Source: Elizabethkingia occulta (GTDB lineage: Bacteria; Bacteroidota; Bacteroidia; Flavobacteriales; Weeksellaceae). Taken from it: a DNA stretch of 64,000 bases. Position 1 is the first letter of the stretch, and each line of letters starts with the position of its first letter. Positions 1-8,246 of this stretch are shown piece after piece. The stretch covers positions 62,001 to 126,000 of the forward strand of contig NZ_MAHX01000016.1 of NCBI RefSeq assembly GCF_002023715.1, read 5' to 3'. The notes below the pieces were generated by a model. The model worked only from the letters and a program-made list of their open reading frames with translations. It searched no databases and was not told the DNA's origin. The position numbers were made by a program, and so were the translations under genes.

Positions 1-528
1 TATGGAAAAGAAAATCCTTACATGCTTAAAGAGTATTTTCTACAACAAAATCATGATGAGCATGGCCTTTACAAGTGGCGCATCATATATGATCTTAATG
101 GCGGTATACACTGCCAAATGATACCTTATGCTGTTGAGATTCATAATAATTTTGAGCTGATTAACGGAAATCATTTAGAATATTCATTTAAATATGAAAA
201 CAGAGATGAGATCAATAAACTAAAAGCTTCTGCATCTGCAGAAGCCGTTATATTTTATCAAAACGGAATGATAACCGATACCTCATATTCTAATCTTATT
301 TTCAAAAAAGATAATGAGTGGTACACCCCTGAAACTTTTTTACTTAATGGTGTTATGCGTCAGCATTTATTAAAATCCGGAAAGATAAAAACCTTAGAAA
401 TAGGTTTAGAAAACATTAAAGAGTTTTCTCATTTTCAAATGATTAACGCTATGATTCCGTTCAACACTCAGGAATATCCTATTGCATTGATTCAGAATCT
501 TTTTAGTATCAAAACTTTAGAAATTTAA
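1..528 (+). CDS. Class IV aminotransferase, 5' end outside window
   Basis: The reading frame is open from the first base (YGKENPY precedes the first internal Met at 22), so the gene starts upstream and only the C-terminal part is present. The segment TDTSYSNLIF followed by WYTPETFLLNGVMRQHLL matches the PLP-binding fold-type IV region of aminotransferases, where the family has xExSxSNxF and a later threonine or glycine that holds the cofactor phosphate. Short proteins of this type next to menaquinone or folate genes are often annotated as 4-amino-4-deoxychorismate lyase (PabC), but a branched-chain or D-amino acid aminotransferase cannot be excluded. Its 3' end overlaps the convergent menD gene by 20 bp. 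Confidence 0.75.
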   Translation, partial: YGKENPYMLKEYFLQQNHDEHGLYKWRIIYDLNGGIHCQMIPYAVEIHNNFELINGNHLEYSFKYENRDEINKLKASASAEAVIFYQNGMITDTSYSNLIFKKDNEWYTPETFLLNGVMRQHLLKSGKIKTLEIGLENIKEFSHFQMINAMIPFNTQEYPIALIQNLFSIKTLEI

Positions 529-2176
529 AGTAGTCTTTCTGTACATCAGCATTATCTTCGCTTCTGGTATTTATTTCCAAAATTTTAGGCTGTACACTTG
601 GCTTAAAGAAGTTTTCCAACGATCTGTGGAATTCATCTTTTGTTTCGATCTGGAAGTAGTCGAACTTAAAGTGTTTTGCAAGATTAGAAGCATTCATTTT
701 ATGACTTGTTGCAATATACTCTCCTATTGCGTTTGTATCTCCCGGTCCTGGAATAATACGGAAAATATTACCTTCACCGTTATTTACAATAATGATTCTT
801 GTATAAGGTGGAATGTATTTGTTCCACAAACCATTGATATCATATAAGAAGCTTAGGTCTCCGGTAATAAGAACAGCAGGATTATCATTCATCATGGCAA
901 ACCCCATAGTTGTAGAAGTACAGCCATCTATACCACTTGTTCCTCTGTTACAGTAAACTTCATGTTTTTCAGAGAAGTTAAATAACAAAGTATAACGAAT
1001 TGCCGAGCTGTTGGATACATGTACACTATAATTTTCCGGAATACTCTCTGCAAGATCCCTGAATACCATAAAATCTGAGAAAGGTACTTGTTGTGAATAC
1101 TCATCATGTCTGGCATCTTTTTTATCTCTTCTGGCATCCCACAGGTTATAATAAGCCTGAGGTTCAAGATTGACTTTCTTTACCAATTGTGTAAAAAATG
1201 CTTCATGATCCGAATAAATCTTTTCTGTCAGTGCAAAATAAGTATCAGGCTGCCAATAAGGGTCTACATGCCAATGACGTGCAGGATTAGCTTTTCTGAG
1301 GAAAAGCTTTACTTTTTTGGATACTACATTTTGTCCGACTGTAATTAATAAATCAGGAGCATATTTCTTAAAATCCTCTTCTGTAAAGTCAAAAATATAG
1401 CGGTCTATATGATTGAAAAACTTGGAATGATACTGATTAGAAGTACTCTCTGTAAGGACAACTGCAGAATGATTCTTCACCAACTGTTCTAACAGTACAT
1501 TAAGTTCCGGAGACGGATCCAATGTTCCTAGCAAAATCAATATTCTTTTGCTGGTATTCCATTCAGCAATAACATTTGAAGAGATCTCGTATGTGTTTTC
1601 CTGGATATGCTTTTCTATTTCCGGCATAGGCATCAGCTCTGTTACCATTTCATATAATGGTTCCATAAGAGGAATATTGATATGGACAGGGCCTTGCTTT
1701 TCCAGACAAAGCTCAACAGCTTTTTTTACTGTTTCAAAATTGTATTCGTCTGCATCTGTTTCCTGATCTTCTTTCATCTGGAAATCTCCGTATGAATGTT
1801 GATGGAAAAGATCCTTCTGGCGAATCGTCTGTCCATCGAAAATATCTACATAATTTTCTGGTCTGTCTGCAGTCAGAATCAATAATGGTATATTCTGATA
1901 AAATGCTTCTACAATTGCCGGATAATAATTAGTTGCAGCAGACCCGCTGGTACATGAAACCGCTACCGGTTTATGCAAACTTTTAGCCATTCCCATTGCT
2001 ACAAATGCTGCAGATCTTTCGTCTACAATGCTGTAACAGTGGAAATCATCTTCTGAAAAATGAATAGTAATAGGCGCATTCCTGGAGCCCGGAGACAATA
2101 CAATATGATTAATCCCGTATTGTTTCAGGATATGTGCTAAAATCTGAATACTGCGTTTAGAGGAATACTGCTTCAT
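509..2176 (-). CDS. menD: 2-succinyl-5-enolpyruvyl-6-hydroxy-3-cyclohexene-1-carboxylate synthase (MenD)
   Basis: This ThDP-dependent enzyme joins isochorismate and 2-oxoglutarate-derived succinic semialdehyde in menaquinone synthesis, in the cytosol. The 555-residue length is normal for MenD. The N-terminal half has LSPGSRNAPI (residues 27-36) and the conserved glutamate E53 in DERSAAFVAMG, which activates ThDP. The C-terminal half has the Mg/ThDP motif starting GDLSFLYD and ending with NNGEGNIF. A -7 box lies just upstream at 2205-2212. The upstream acetyltransferase has its own terminator, so menD is probably transcribed alone. Menaquinone is the usual respiratory quinone of flavobacteria. 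Confidence 0.97.
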   Translation of the reverse strand: MKQYSSKRSIQILAHILKQYGINHIVLSPGSRNAPITIHFSEDDFHCYSIVDERSAAFVAMGMAKSLHKPVAVSCTSGSAATNYYPAIVEAFYQNIPLLILTADRPENYVDIFDGQTIRQKDLFHQHSYGDFQMKEDQETDADEYNFETVKKAVELCLEKQGPVHINIPLMEPLYEMVTELMPMPEIEKHIQENTYEISSNVIAEWNTSKRILILLGTLDPSPELNVLLEQLVKNHSAVVLTESTSNQYHSKFFNHIDRYIFDFTEEDFKKYAPDLLITVGQNVVSKKVKLFLRKANPARHWHVDPYWQPDTYFALTEKIYSDHEAFFTQLVKKVNLEPQAYYNLWDARRDKKDARHDEYSQQVPFSDFMVFRDLAESIPENYSVHVSNSSAIRYTLLFNFSEKHEVYCNRGTSGIDGCTSTTMGFAMMNDNPAVLITGDLSFLYDINGLWNKYIPPYTRIIIVNNGEGNIFRIIPGPGDTNAIGEYIATSHKMNASNLAKHFKFDYFQIETKDEFHRSLENFFKPSVQPKILEINTRSEDNADVQKDYFKFLKF

Positions 2177-2204
2177 GAAATTAATTTGGATAAAAACCAG
2201 AATA

Positions 2205-2212
2205 CAAAACTA
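2205..2212 (-). promoter_or_regulatory. -7 promoter element of menD
   Basis: On the minus strand this reads TAGTTTTG, an exact match to the Bacteroidetes -7 consensus TAnnTTTG. It lies 28 bp before the menD start and just after the terminator of the upstream gene. No clear -33 TTG was found, because the terminator occupies that area. Confidence 0.6.
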
Positions 2213-2244
2213 AAGAAAAAGGCTAAGCCTTCAAAGCTTAGGCC
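2212..2244 (-). terminator. Intrinsic terminator of the GNAT gene
   Basis: On the minus strand a hairpin with arms GGCCTAAGC and GCTTAGCC (one bulged base, 7-base loop) is followed by TTTTTCTTT. The upstream arm contains the stop codon of the acetyltransferase. Confidence 0.75.
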
Positions 2245-2753
2245 GTTAATACTTTTTCGAATGCTTTACGGGCACTTTCACGGAAAACTACCTCCCCGCA
2301 ATAAGCATATCCTAATTTTTCAAGAATGGCCAGCATTGCAAGATTATCAAAATTGGTATCAACCTTTATACTGTAAACCTTTTTAGATCTGGCAAAGTCA
2401 TCGAGAGTACCAAAGAATTTTTTCACGATTCCTTTCCCTGCAGCTTTATCCGAAACCGCAACTCTATGAACAACCATGAAATCACCATTAGTAAGCCATT
2501 CTCCCTTTATATTTTCATAGGCAGGCTCGTCATTGAAAATTAAAGCAGCATAGGTAATAACTTCATCATTTAGCGTCAGAACATATCCCTGACCTTTTGC
2601 AATATCATTCTCAACAGTCTGCAGATTCGGATACCCATCCTGCCACTGATTGCTTCCATCATTTTTTCTTCTTTCAATAGCCTGCTGAAGGATTCCCCAG
2701 ATAATATCTTTGTCTTTTTCTTCTGCCTGTCTGAATCTGATTTCTTCTTCCAT
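2238..2753 (-). CDS. GNAT family N-acetyltransferase
   Basis: The 171-residue protein has the GNAT fold pattern. An N-terminal RFRQAEEKDKDIIWGIL helix region is followed by beta strand VVHRVAVSDKAAGKGI (residues 94-109), which corresponds to motif A, the acetyl-CoA pyrophosphate loop with the (R/Q)xxGxG-like AAGKG. A C-terminal NLAMLAILEKLGYAYCG matches motif B. The substrate cannot be told from sequence. The protein acts in the cytosol. It has its own -7 box (2779-2786) and terminator (2212-2244), so it is a single-gene unit between the radical SAM gene and menD. Confidence 0.88.
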   Translation of the reverse strand: MEEEIRFRQAEEKDKDIIWGILQQAIERRKNDGSNQWQDGYPNLQTVENDIAKGQGYVLTLNDEVITYAALIFNDEPAYENIKGEWLTNGDFMVVHRVAVSDKAAGKGIVKKFFGTLDDFARSKKVYSIKVDTNFDNLAMLAILEKLGYAYCGEVVFRESARKAFEKVLTA

Positions 2754-2778
2754 ATACTACATTAATGTTCTGTACTAA

Positions 2779-2786
2779 CAAATATA
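2779..2786 (-). promoter_or_regulatory. -7 promoter element of the GNAT gene
   Basis: The minus strand reads TATATTTG, an exact TAnnTTTG match 25 bp before the ATG. It directly abuts the stop codon of the radical SAM gene upstream. Confidence 0.5.
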
Positions 2787-3827
2787 CTAAAACAACCGGA
2801 GTTGCTGATCCTTTGTTCCAGTAAAATTACTTGTATCCAATACTATCCTTTCTCTTCCCGCAAAAAACTTTCTCTTCCCAAGCTTCACAGTATCATGAAT
2901 CATGTCCGCAATATTTCCCTCTCCTTCATATCGATTGTAGAATCTTTTTTCACCCAAATTTCCACCCCGCATAGATCTTATAAGATTGAGTACCTTGTCT
3001 TTCCTATCAGGAAAATATGTTTCAATCCATTTTACAAATACAGGTTCTACAGTATCATTAAGCCTTACCAATGTATAACCGGCAGATAGCGCACCAGCTT
3101 CAGAAGTTACTTTCATTATACTGAGTATCTCATCACTATTCAGCCCCGGAATAATGGGCGCCACCATTATATGTACCGGAATTCCGTTTTTAGTAAGCTC
3201 TTCCACGGCATGTAATTTATTTCTGGAAGAAGATGTCCGCGGCTCCATTACCCTTCTTAAATCTTCATTAATTGTGGGAATACTCAAAGCCACAGAAACA
3301 AGATTTTGCTCTGCTAAAGGCTTTAAAATATCTATGTCCCGAAGTACTAAAGCATTTTTGGTAATAATATTGACAGGATGTCTGTAATCCAGGAACAATT
3401 GCAATAACTTTCTGGTGATCCCCAGCTTACGTTCTACAGGCTGATAGCAATCCGTATTACCAGACACTAAAATAGGCTTTGGTTGATAGCCTCTTTTCTT
3501 AAAAAATTTTTCAAGTAATTCCGGAGCATTTTTTTTAAACATAATGCTTCTCTCAAAATCTACCCCGGCACTATACCCCCAATATTCATGTGTAGGTCTT
3601 GCAAAACAGTAAGAACAGCCGTGTTCACATCCCTGATAAGGATTTAGTGAATACTCCATAGGCAGATCCGGACTTTTGACCTGATTGACTATTGTTTTCG
3701 GAAATACTTCTGTAAAGTTAGTTTTTCTCAGATCCACATCTTCTTCCTCAGAATCAAACGAATACCGATCGAATCTGTTATGTACATTCTGCTGAGCGCC
3801 CTGCCCTTTAACGGGATCTATAGCCAT
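2787..3827 (-). CDS. PA0069/SplB-like radical SAM protein
   Basis: The 346-residue protein carries NPYQGCEHGCSYCFAR with the cysteines C67, C71 and C74 in CxxxCxxC spacing, which bind the radical SAM [4Fe-4S] cluster. The aromatic residue before the last Cys and the following FAR are typical of the PA0069 family, related to spore photoproduct lyase. The substrate of PA0069 proteins is unknown; by distant similarity a nucleic-acid repair or modification role is possible but unproven. The rest follows a TIM-barrel pattern (LVSGNTDCYQPVE, VNIITKNALVLRD). The DNA photolesion role of SplB should not be assumed. Confidence 0.9.
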   Translation of the reverse strand: MAIDPVKGQGAQQNVHNRFDRYSFDSEEEDVDLRKTNFTEVFPKTIVNQVKSPDLPMEYSLNPYQGCEHGCSYCFARPTHEYWGYSAGVDFERSIMFKKNAPELLEKFFKKRGYQPKPILVSGNTDCYQPVERKLGITRKLLQLFLDYRHPVNIITKNALVLRDIDILKPLAEQNLVSVALSIPTINEDLRRVMEPRTSSSRNKLHAVEELTKNGIPVHIMVAPIIPGLNSDEILSIMKVTSEAGALSAGYTLVRLNDTVEPVFVKWIETYFPDRKDKVLNLIRSMRGGNLGEKRFYNRYEGEGNIADMIHDTVKLGKRKFFAGRERIVLDTSNFTGTKDQQLRLF

Positions 3828-3903
3828 TACAATTTTGTATTTCTGTCTACGAATTTAGATCAAACTTTCTGAAAACATATTCAGTTATCACTGATAGTTT
3901 TCC

Positions 3904-3937
3904 ACAAAAAAAGCTTTAACCGACGGTTAAAGCTTTC
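3904..3937 (-). terminator. Intrinsic terminator of the small membrane protein gene
   Basis: A perfect 12-bp stem (3910-3921 with 3925-3936) and a 3-base loop is followed on the minus strand by a run of seven T. It lies 24 bp after the stop of the 62-residue protein. Confidence 0.85.
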
Positions 3938-3963
3938 TGCTATAATATGAATAATTTTATTTA

Positions 3964-4152
3964 CTACAAATATGCATTAAGTTCCACACTATCAGCTTCA
4001 TCATTCTTTTGCGAGTTACGATCTGTCAGATAATCATAGTAGTCATCGTGATCATGTTTCGAAACCAATTTACGTAGCCCAAAAACTCCTAATACTGTTA
4101 CTAATCCAACAGCACTCGCTAATAAAACTCCAATACTCTTGTTCATTTTCAT
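3964..4152 (-). CDS. Small membrane-anchored hypothetical protein (62 aa)
   Basis: I do not recognise a family. The protein has a short basic start (MKMNK), one hydrophobic helix (about residues 6-25) and then a basic RKLVSKHDHDDYYDYLTD segment and an acidic tail. This is a common plan for YtxH-like inner-membrane anchored peptides, but no family motif is clear. It is flanked by terminators on both sides (3904-3937 and the nagB terminator at 4251-4276), so it is an independent small transcription unit. The ATG start is preceded by an AT-rich leader, and the strong terminator supports it being a real gene. Confidence 0.6.
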   Translation of the reverse strand: MKMNKSIGVLLASAVGLVTVLGVFGLRKLVSKHDHDDYYDYLTDRNSQKNDEADSVELNAYL

Positions 4153-4250
4153 TGTAATTTAAGTGTTATAAATACTGCAAATAGTGTTCCTTTCGGTAAA
4201 ATGTGTCTATTAATATTCTGTTAAATTACGTATAAATGTTTATTTAAACA

Positions 4251-4276
4251 AAAAAGGACGGATTTTTCCGTCCTTT
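4251..4276 (-). terminator. Intrinsic terminator of nagB
   Basis: A perfect 10-bp GC-containing stem (4253-4262 with 4267-4276, arms AAAGGACGGA and TCCGTCCTTT) is followed on the minus strand by T-rich sequence. It lies 23 bp beyond the nagB stop. Confidence 0.9.
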
Positions 4277-4298
4277 GTATTGGCTCATTATCAGACAT

Positions 4299-6218
4299 TT
4301 AAAACTTATATCTTACAAAAGCTTCAATTGCTTCATATTCAGCCAGACCTAAGTTGTTATACAACTGTGCTGTCTCACTTGTTCTGTCCTCGGCTCTTAC
4401 CCAGAACTCACGCGCATCATCACCAGGGAAAACAGGTAAGTCTTTCTGTGACTGATGTTTAAATATTGCTAATCTTTTTTTGTAAACTTCCTGTGGAGAA
4501 AGAGGCACTGCCATTTCGATCTCATGGATCGGGAATTCATGCCATGCACCACGGTACATCCATAACCAACAGTCTTTTGTCCACTCGTCGGTCTCTTTTA
4601 GCCTTCTTAGGGCTTCTAAAATGATATCAAAACATACTTTATGAGTTCCGTGTGGATCTTCAAAATCTCCTGCTGCAAAAACCTGATGTGGTTTTACTTT
4701 TCTCAGCAATTCGATTGTTTGTTGGATATCATCTTCATATGAACTGCTTTTATCGAACTTTCTTCTGTCATAGAACGGAAGATCCTGAAAGTGAATCTGA
4801 TCTTCATTTAGTCCTACAAAACGAGCTCCGGCAATTGCTTCTCCTTTTCTGATAAGAAACTTAACTTTTCTTATAAATTCCGTATCTGTTTGATTCGGCT
4901 TTTTCTGGTCGAAAATTTCTACATTTTCTTTGTAGATATTTTTTACTTTCTGATCATCGAAACCAACCAGCTTAGAGAAATCTTCTGCAAATTCCAAATA
5001 TCTAAGTACATCATCATCCCAAACTGCTGCATTTCCTGAAGTTTGATATGCTACATGGACATTATGTCCCTGATCTGCCAGCTTAATGAATGTTCCTCCC
5101 ATAGAAATTACATCATCATCAGGATGCGGAGAGAATAACAATACATTTTTCTTCGCCGGATTCGCTCTTTCCGGTCTCTGGGAGTCATCTACATTAGGTT
5201 TTCCACCTGGCCACCCGGTAATAGTATGTTGTAATTCGTTGAAGATCTTAATATTCATGTTATAAGCTGGTCCTTTCTCAGTAATCAGCTTATCCATCCC
5301 ATGAGTATTATAATCGTCGTCCGTAAGTTTAAGAATTGGTTTACCTAATTTCTGAGACAACCATACAACAGCTTTTTTAGTAATTACATCATCCCACTCA
5401 ATATCCTGAGCCAGCCAAGGCTTATCGAATCTCGTTAGTAATGACGCAGCATCTTCATCAACGATAAATTCAACATTCTGTGAAAGTTGCAAATAAGTCG
5501 CCGGAATATCAGAAGACACTTCTCCTTCAACAGCCTTTTTAATAATGGGAGCTTTTTTCTTGTTCCAGGCCATTAGAATAATCTCTCTGGCTTTGAATAT
5601 AGACCCAACTCCCATTGTTATTGCTTTCTTCGGAACATTTTCCTTCCCTCCGAAATCTCTGGATGCATCTTTACGGGTAAGATCGTCCAGCGTCACCATT
5701 CTTGTTCCTGAATTTGGCGCTGCTCCCGGCTCATTAAAACCAATATGCCCGGTACGTCCGATTCCAAGAATCTGGATATCTAAACCTCCGAAAGCATTGA
5801 TTTTTTGCTCATATTCTTTACAGAATTCTGCAACTTCTTCTTCTTTGATACTACCATCAGGGATATGAATATTCTCTTTTGGTACATCAACATGATTGAA
5901 AAGGTTTTCATTCATAAAAGTTACATAACTCTGAGGTTCGTTTGGCAGCATTGGATAATACTCGTCCAGATTGAAGGTAACAACGTTATTAAAACTCAGT
6001 CCTTCTTCTTTATGAAGTCTTACCAATTCCTGATAAACTTTTATAGGTGTAACACCTGTTGCCAGGCCAAGCACAGCTTTTTCGCCTTTAGCTTGTTTAT
6101 CTTTAATTAACTGTGCTATTCTGTTCGCAACAGTTTTTGTCGCTTCCGTTTCTGAAGAATAGACCGTTACTGGAATTTTCTCAAATCTGGTCTCTTCTAA
6201 TAGATTTAATCTTTGCAT
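4299..6218 (-). CDS. nagB: Glucosamine-6-phosphate deaminase fused to a PIG-L (LmbE-like) deacetylase domain
   Basis: Residues 1-270 are a NagB deaminase, which turns glucosamine-6-P into fructose-6-P and ammonia. It has NLDEYYPM with D85 at the place of the E. coli catalytic D72, and LGIGRTGHIGFNEP with H158 and E163 matching H143 and E148. The residue matching E. coli D141 is T156. Residues from about 370 on form a PIG-L/LmbE domain with the zinc motif SPHPDDD and a later DPHGTH. That fold removes N-acetyl groups from GlcNAc derivatives. The 639-residue fusion is known in Bacteroidetes. I infer that it may couple deacetylation and deamination of amino sugars. It has its own promoter and terminator. 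Confidence 0.95.
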   Translation of the reverse strand: MQRLNLLEETRFEKIPVTVYSSETEATKTVANRIAQLIKDKQAKGEKAVLGLATGVTPIKVYQELVRLHKEEGLSFNNVVTFNLDEYYPMLPNEPQSYVTFMNENLFNHVDVPKENIHIPDGSIKEEEVAEFCKEYEQKINAFGGLDIQILGIGRTGHIGFNEPGAAPNSGTRMVTLDDLTRKDASRDFGGKENVPKKAITMGVGSIFKAREIILMAWNKKKAPIIKKAVEGEVSSDIPATYLQLSQNVEFIVDEDAASLLTRFDKPWLAQDIEWDDVITKKAVVWLSQKLGKPILKLTDDDYNTHGMDKLITEKGPAYNMNIKIFNELQHTITGWPGGKPNVDDSQRPERANPAKKNVLLFSPHPDDDVISMGGTFIKLADQGHNVHVAYQTSGNAAVWDDDVLRYLEFAEDFSKLVGFDDQKVKNIYKENVEIFDQKKPNQTDTEFIRKVKFLIRKGEAIAGARFVGLNEDQIHFQDLPFYDRRKFDKSSSYEDDIQQTIELLRKVKPHQVFAAGDFEDPHGTHKVCFDIILEALRRLKETDEWTKDCWLWMYRGAWHEFPIHEIEMAVPLSPQEVYKKRLAIFKHQSQKDLPVFPGDDAREFWVRAEDRTSETAQLYNNLGLAEYEAIEAFVRYKF

Positions 6219-6234
6219 GTTTATTTTGTTTTTT

Positions 6235-6265
6235 CAAAAATACTGAATGTAAACTTGAAATCCAA
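6235..6265 (-). promoter_or_regulatory. Promoter of nagB
   Basis: On the minus strand TATTTTTG (6235-6242) matches the -7 consensus, and a TTG at 6263-6265 lies 20 bp upstream, the normal -33 to -7 spacing in Bacteroidetes. The element ends 16 bp before the ATG. Confidence 0.65.
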
Positions 6266-6267
6266 TC

Positions 6268-6298
6268 AAAAAGGGGCTGGTATATAGCCAAACCCCCA
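6268..6298 (-). terminator. Probable terminator of the lipoprotein-sigma-anti-sigma operon
   Basis: On the minus strand GGGG..TGG pairs with CCA..CCCC around a CTATATA loop and is followed by TTTTT. The stem has a bulge. It sits directly after the anti-sigma stop and next to the nagB promoter. Confidence 0.6.
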
Positions 6299-6333
6299 TC
6301 TGAATAAAAAAAGAAATTAAAATTAATATTATG

Positions 6334-7686
6334 TTAAAATGAAAAAGTGACTCCGGTACTCACTCCTATAATGTAAGGTTTCGAATCATTTACTTTATTC
6401 ATCGGTTTTATCATGTATTTAAATGTCGGTTCTACGTTCAGTTTCATTTTTTTAGAAACCTCATAGTCAATTTTGATTCCTGCATTTGCACTAAAACTAA
6501 GATCATTCAGGTTGGTTGCAGTCCCAAGATCCTGTTTTACAGATGCCCCTGGTGTAACAGCCGAAATACTATTATGGGTTAGTACATATGAACTTGCACC
6601 AAGTGTTGCATTAAAACCGAGTTTATTAAGGTGTGCAAAATTTATCTCTGCTTCCAAAGGAATTTCTACATATCGGATTTTCTGAGCAATATCTCCTTCT
6701 AAATAACTTTTTGCAAAGGCTCCGTCTGCCTGTAAGTTGGATACAGGTTCGATGCTTCCTACTCTGAGATCTCCAGAATAAGAAATATTATGAGCAGGAG
6801 GAATAGGTGCGAACTGATACAGCATTGCTCCTCCTCTTCCACCAGAAACACTTACGGTAATAGGAACATTCTTTGTTCTTTGTTCTATATCCAGCATTCC
6901 GGCTCCTGTCCGGATCTTTACTTTGTCATTTATTGCATAACTTACTCGTGCTCCGTAGGACATATTCACAGAGTTCTGAATGTCCAGATTATTGAAATCA
7001 TTAGAAAGTAAAGATTTGCCTCCGAAAGAATTCACCTGTGTAGGTGCAAAAAATGCAGAAACAGAAAACTTATCCCCACTACTATGAGTTCCTCTATTCG
7101 GTTGCTGTAATATTTTATCTCTTCCCGCCAGAAGATCGGACTCCTTATTTTTATCAGGAAAAATCTGCTCGTATTTGTTTTCCGTTTTATTTCCGCTTTT
7201 ATCCTGTTGTACTATTGTTTTCTTTTCATTGTCTTCCTTGCCTACTGTAGTTTCATTTTTATAATGAGCAATAAGCTCTTTATTTGTCTCTGAAATATCA
7301 GAAGCTTTATCTTTAGGTATAAAAACATTTTTAGTCCAGGCTATAACATTATCTTTGATCCCGGAAATATAATCTGCTCCTTTGTTTCCCTCGATTATTT
7401 CATTCGAATTCTCTTTCTCTTTTTCAACAGTATAAGATTTCCGAGGCTGAGTTTGTTTAACAAATTTTGTTTCGTATTTCTTTTCTGAAGAATCTTCATT
7501 CGATTTAAAAATAAAAACACCAATTAAAAACATTGCTGCAATTCCTGAAACAGGAAGCCATATATAGAAAGCAGGTTTTCGTCGTTTTTCTCCATCCAGC
7601 GCAGACTGAATAAAGTCCCATGCTTCAGCCGGCGGATTCTGCGGCTGACTAAGCTGGTCTTTAAATATTTTGTCTATATTTTTCAT
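6334..7686 (-). CDS. Probable anti-sigma factor with C-terminal outer-membrane-type beta-barrel domain
   Basis: The 450-residue protein starts with a short cytosolic segment (MKNIDKIFKDQLSQP, then PPAEAWDFIQSAL), which resembles the start of Bacteroidetes anti-sigma proteins. A single transmembrane helix follows (about residues 42-62). Next comes a long Lys/Glu/Asn-rich linker, then from about residue 210 repeated amphipathic strands (YGARVSYAINDKVKIRTGAGM, FNATLGASSYVLT, KMKLNVEPTFKYMI) ending in GVSTGVTFSF with a C-terminal Phe, typical of PorT/OmpW-like barrels. Its start overlaps the sigma gene stop by 4 bp, which implies translational coupling and a regulatory partnership. The function is inferred from architecture and context. 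Confidence 0.8.
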   Translation of the reverse strand: MKNIDKIFKDQLSQPQNPPAEAWDFIQSALDGEKRRKPAFYIWLPVSGIAAMFLIGVFIFKSNEDSSEKKYETKFVKQTQPRKSYTVEKEKENSNEIIEGNKGADYISGIKDNVIAWTKNVFIPKDKASDISETNKELIAHYKNETTVGKEDNEKKTIVQQDKSGNKTENKYEQIFPDKNKESDLLAGRDKILQQPNRGTHSSGDKFSVSAFFAPTQVNSFGGKSLLSNDFNNLDIQNSVNMSYGARVSYAINDKVKIRTGAGMLDIEQRTKNVPITVSVSGGRGGAMLYQFAPIPPAHNISYSGDLRVGSIEPVSNLQADGAFAKSYLEGDIAQKIRYVEIPLEAEINFAHLNKLGFNATLGASSYVLTHNSISAVTPGASVKQDLGTATNLNDLSFSANAGIKIDYEVSKKMKLNVEPTFKYMIKPMNKVNDSKPYIIGVSTGVTFSF

Positions 7687-8231
7687 TCTGCTTTGTGTTT
7701 TATTTTCATCAATTCTTTTCTAAGAATCTCTCTTGCTCTGGATAAGTTGGACTTTGATGTTCCGGGAGATATTTTTAAGCTTTCTGCAATTTCGTTATGT
7801 GTATATTCTTCAAAAACATAAAGGTTAAAAACCTGCCTATATTGTGTTGGCAGGTTTTGAACATATTTTATAAGATCCTGATAATTGACGTTCTGAAAAT
7901 CATCCGGATCATTATCTTCTTCATCTATAAGAGGCATATTTTCCTCTATTTCTGTTAACCAAATCTCTTTCTGCCTGTGTTTTTCAAGATTTAGGTTAAC
8001 TATCACACGTTTTATCCAGCCTTCAAAAGATCCTGAAAAGCTATACTGTGTGATTTTTTTAAAAATAAGGATAAAGCCTTCCTGAAATACATCCTGTGCA
8101 TTTTCATAATTGCCGGAATATCTCAGACATATTGAGAACAGAACATTAGAATACCTACGATACAAAAGTTCTTGTGCTTTCCTATCGTTCTTTTGGCATT
8201 GTTCTATAATCTCAATTAGTTCTTTATCCAA
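7683..8231 (-). CDS. ECF RNA polymerase sigma factor
   Basis: The 182-residue protein has sigma region 2 (YRRYSNVLFSICLRYSGNYENAQDVFQEGFILIFKKI), the usual DxxQxxF-type core-binding segment, and region 4 near residues 125-175 (LPTQYRQVFNLYVFEEYTHNEIAESL, then SPGTSKSNLSRAREIL), a helix-turn-helix for the -35 element. It directs RNA polymerase to a small regulon. It is translated just before the barrel-bearing anti-sigma protein and 15 bp after the lipoprotein gene, so the three form an operon. Region 3 is absent, as expected for group IV sigma factors. Confidence 0.93.
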   Translation of the reverse strand: MDKELIEIIEQCQKNDRKAQELLYRRYSNVLFSICLRYSGNYENAQDVFQEGFILIFKKITQYSFSGSFEGWIKRVIVNLNLEKHRQKEIWLTEIEENMPLIDEEDNDPDDFQNVNYQDLIKYVQNLPTQYRQVFNLYVFEEYTHNEIAESLKISPGTSKSNLSRAREILRKELMKIKHKAE

Positions 8232-8246
8232 AGAAATTAAGTTTTA

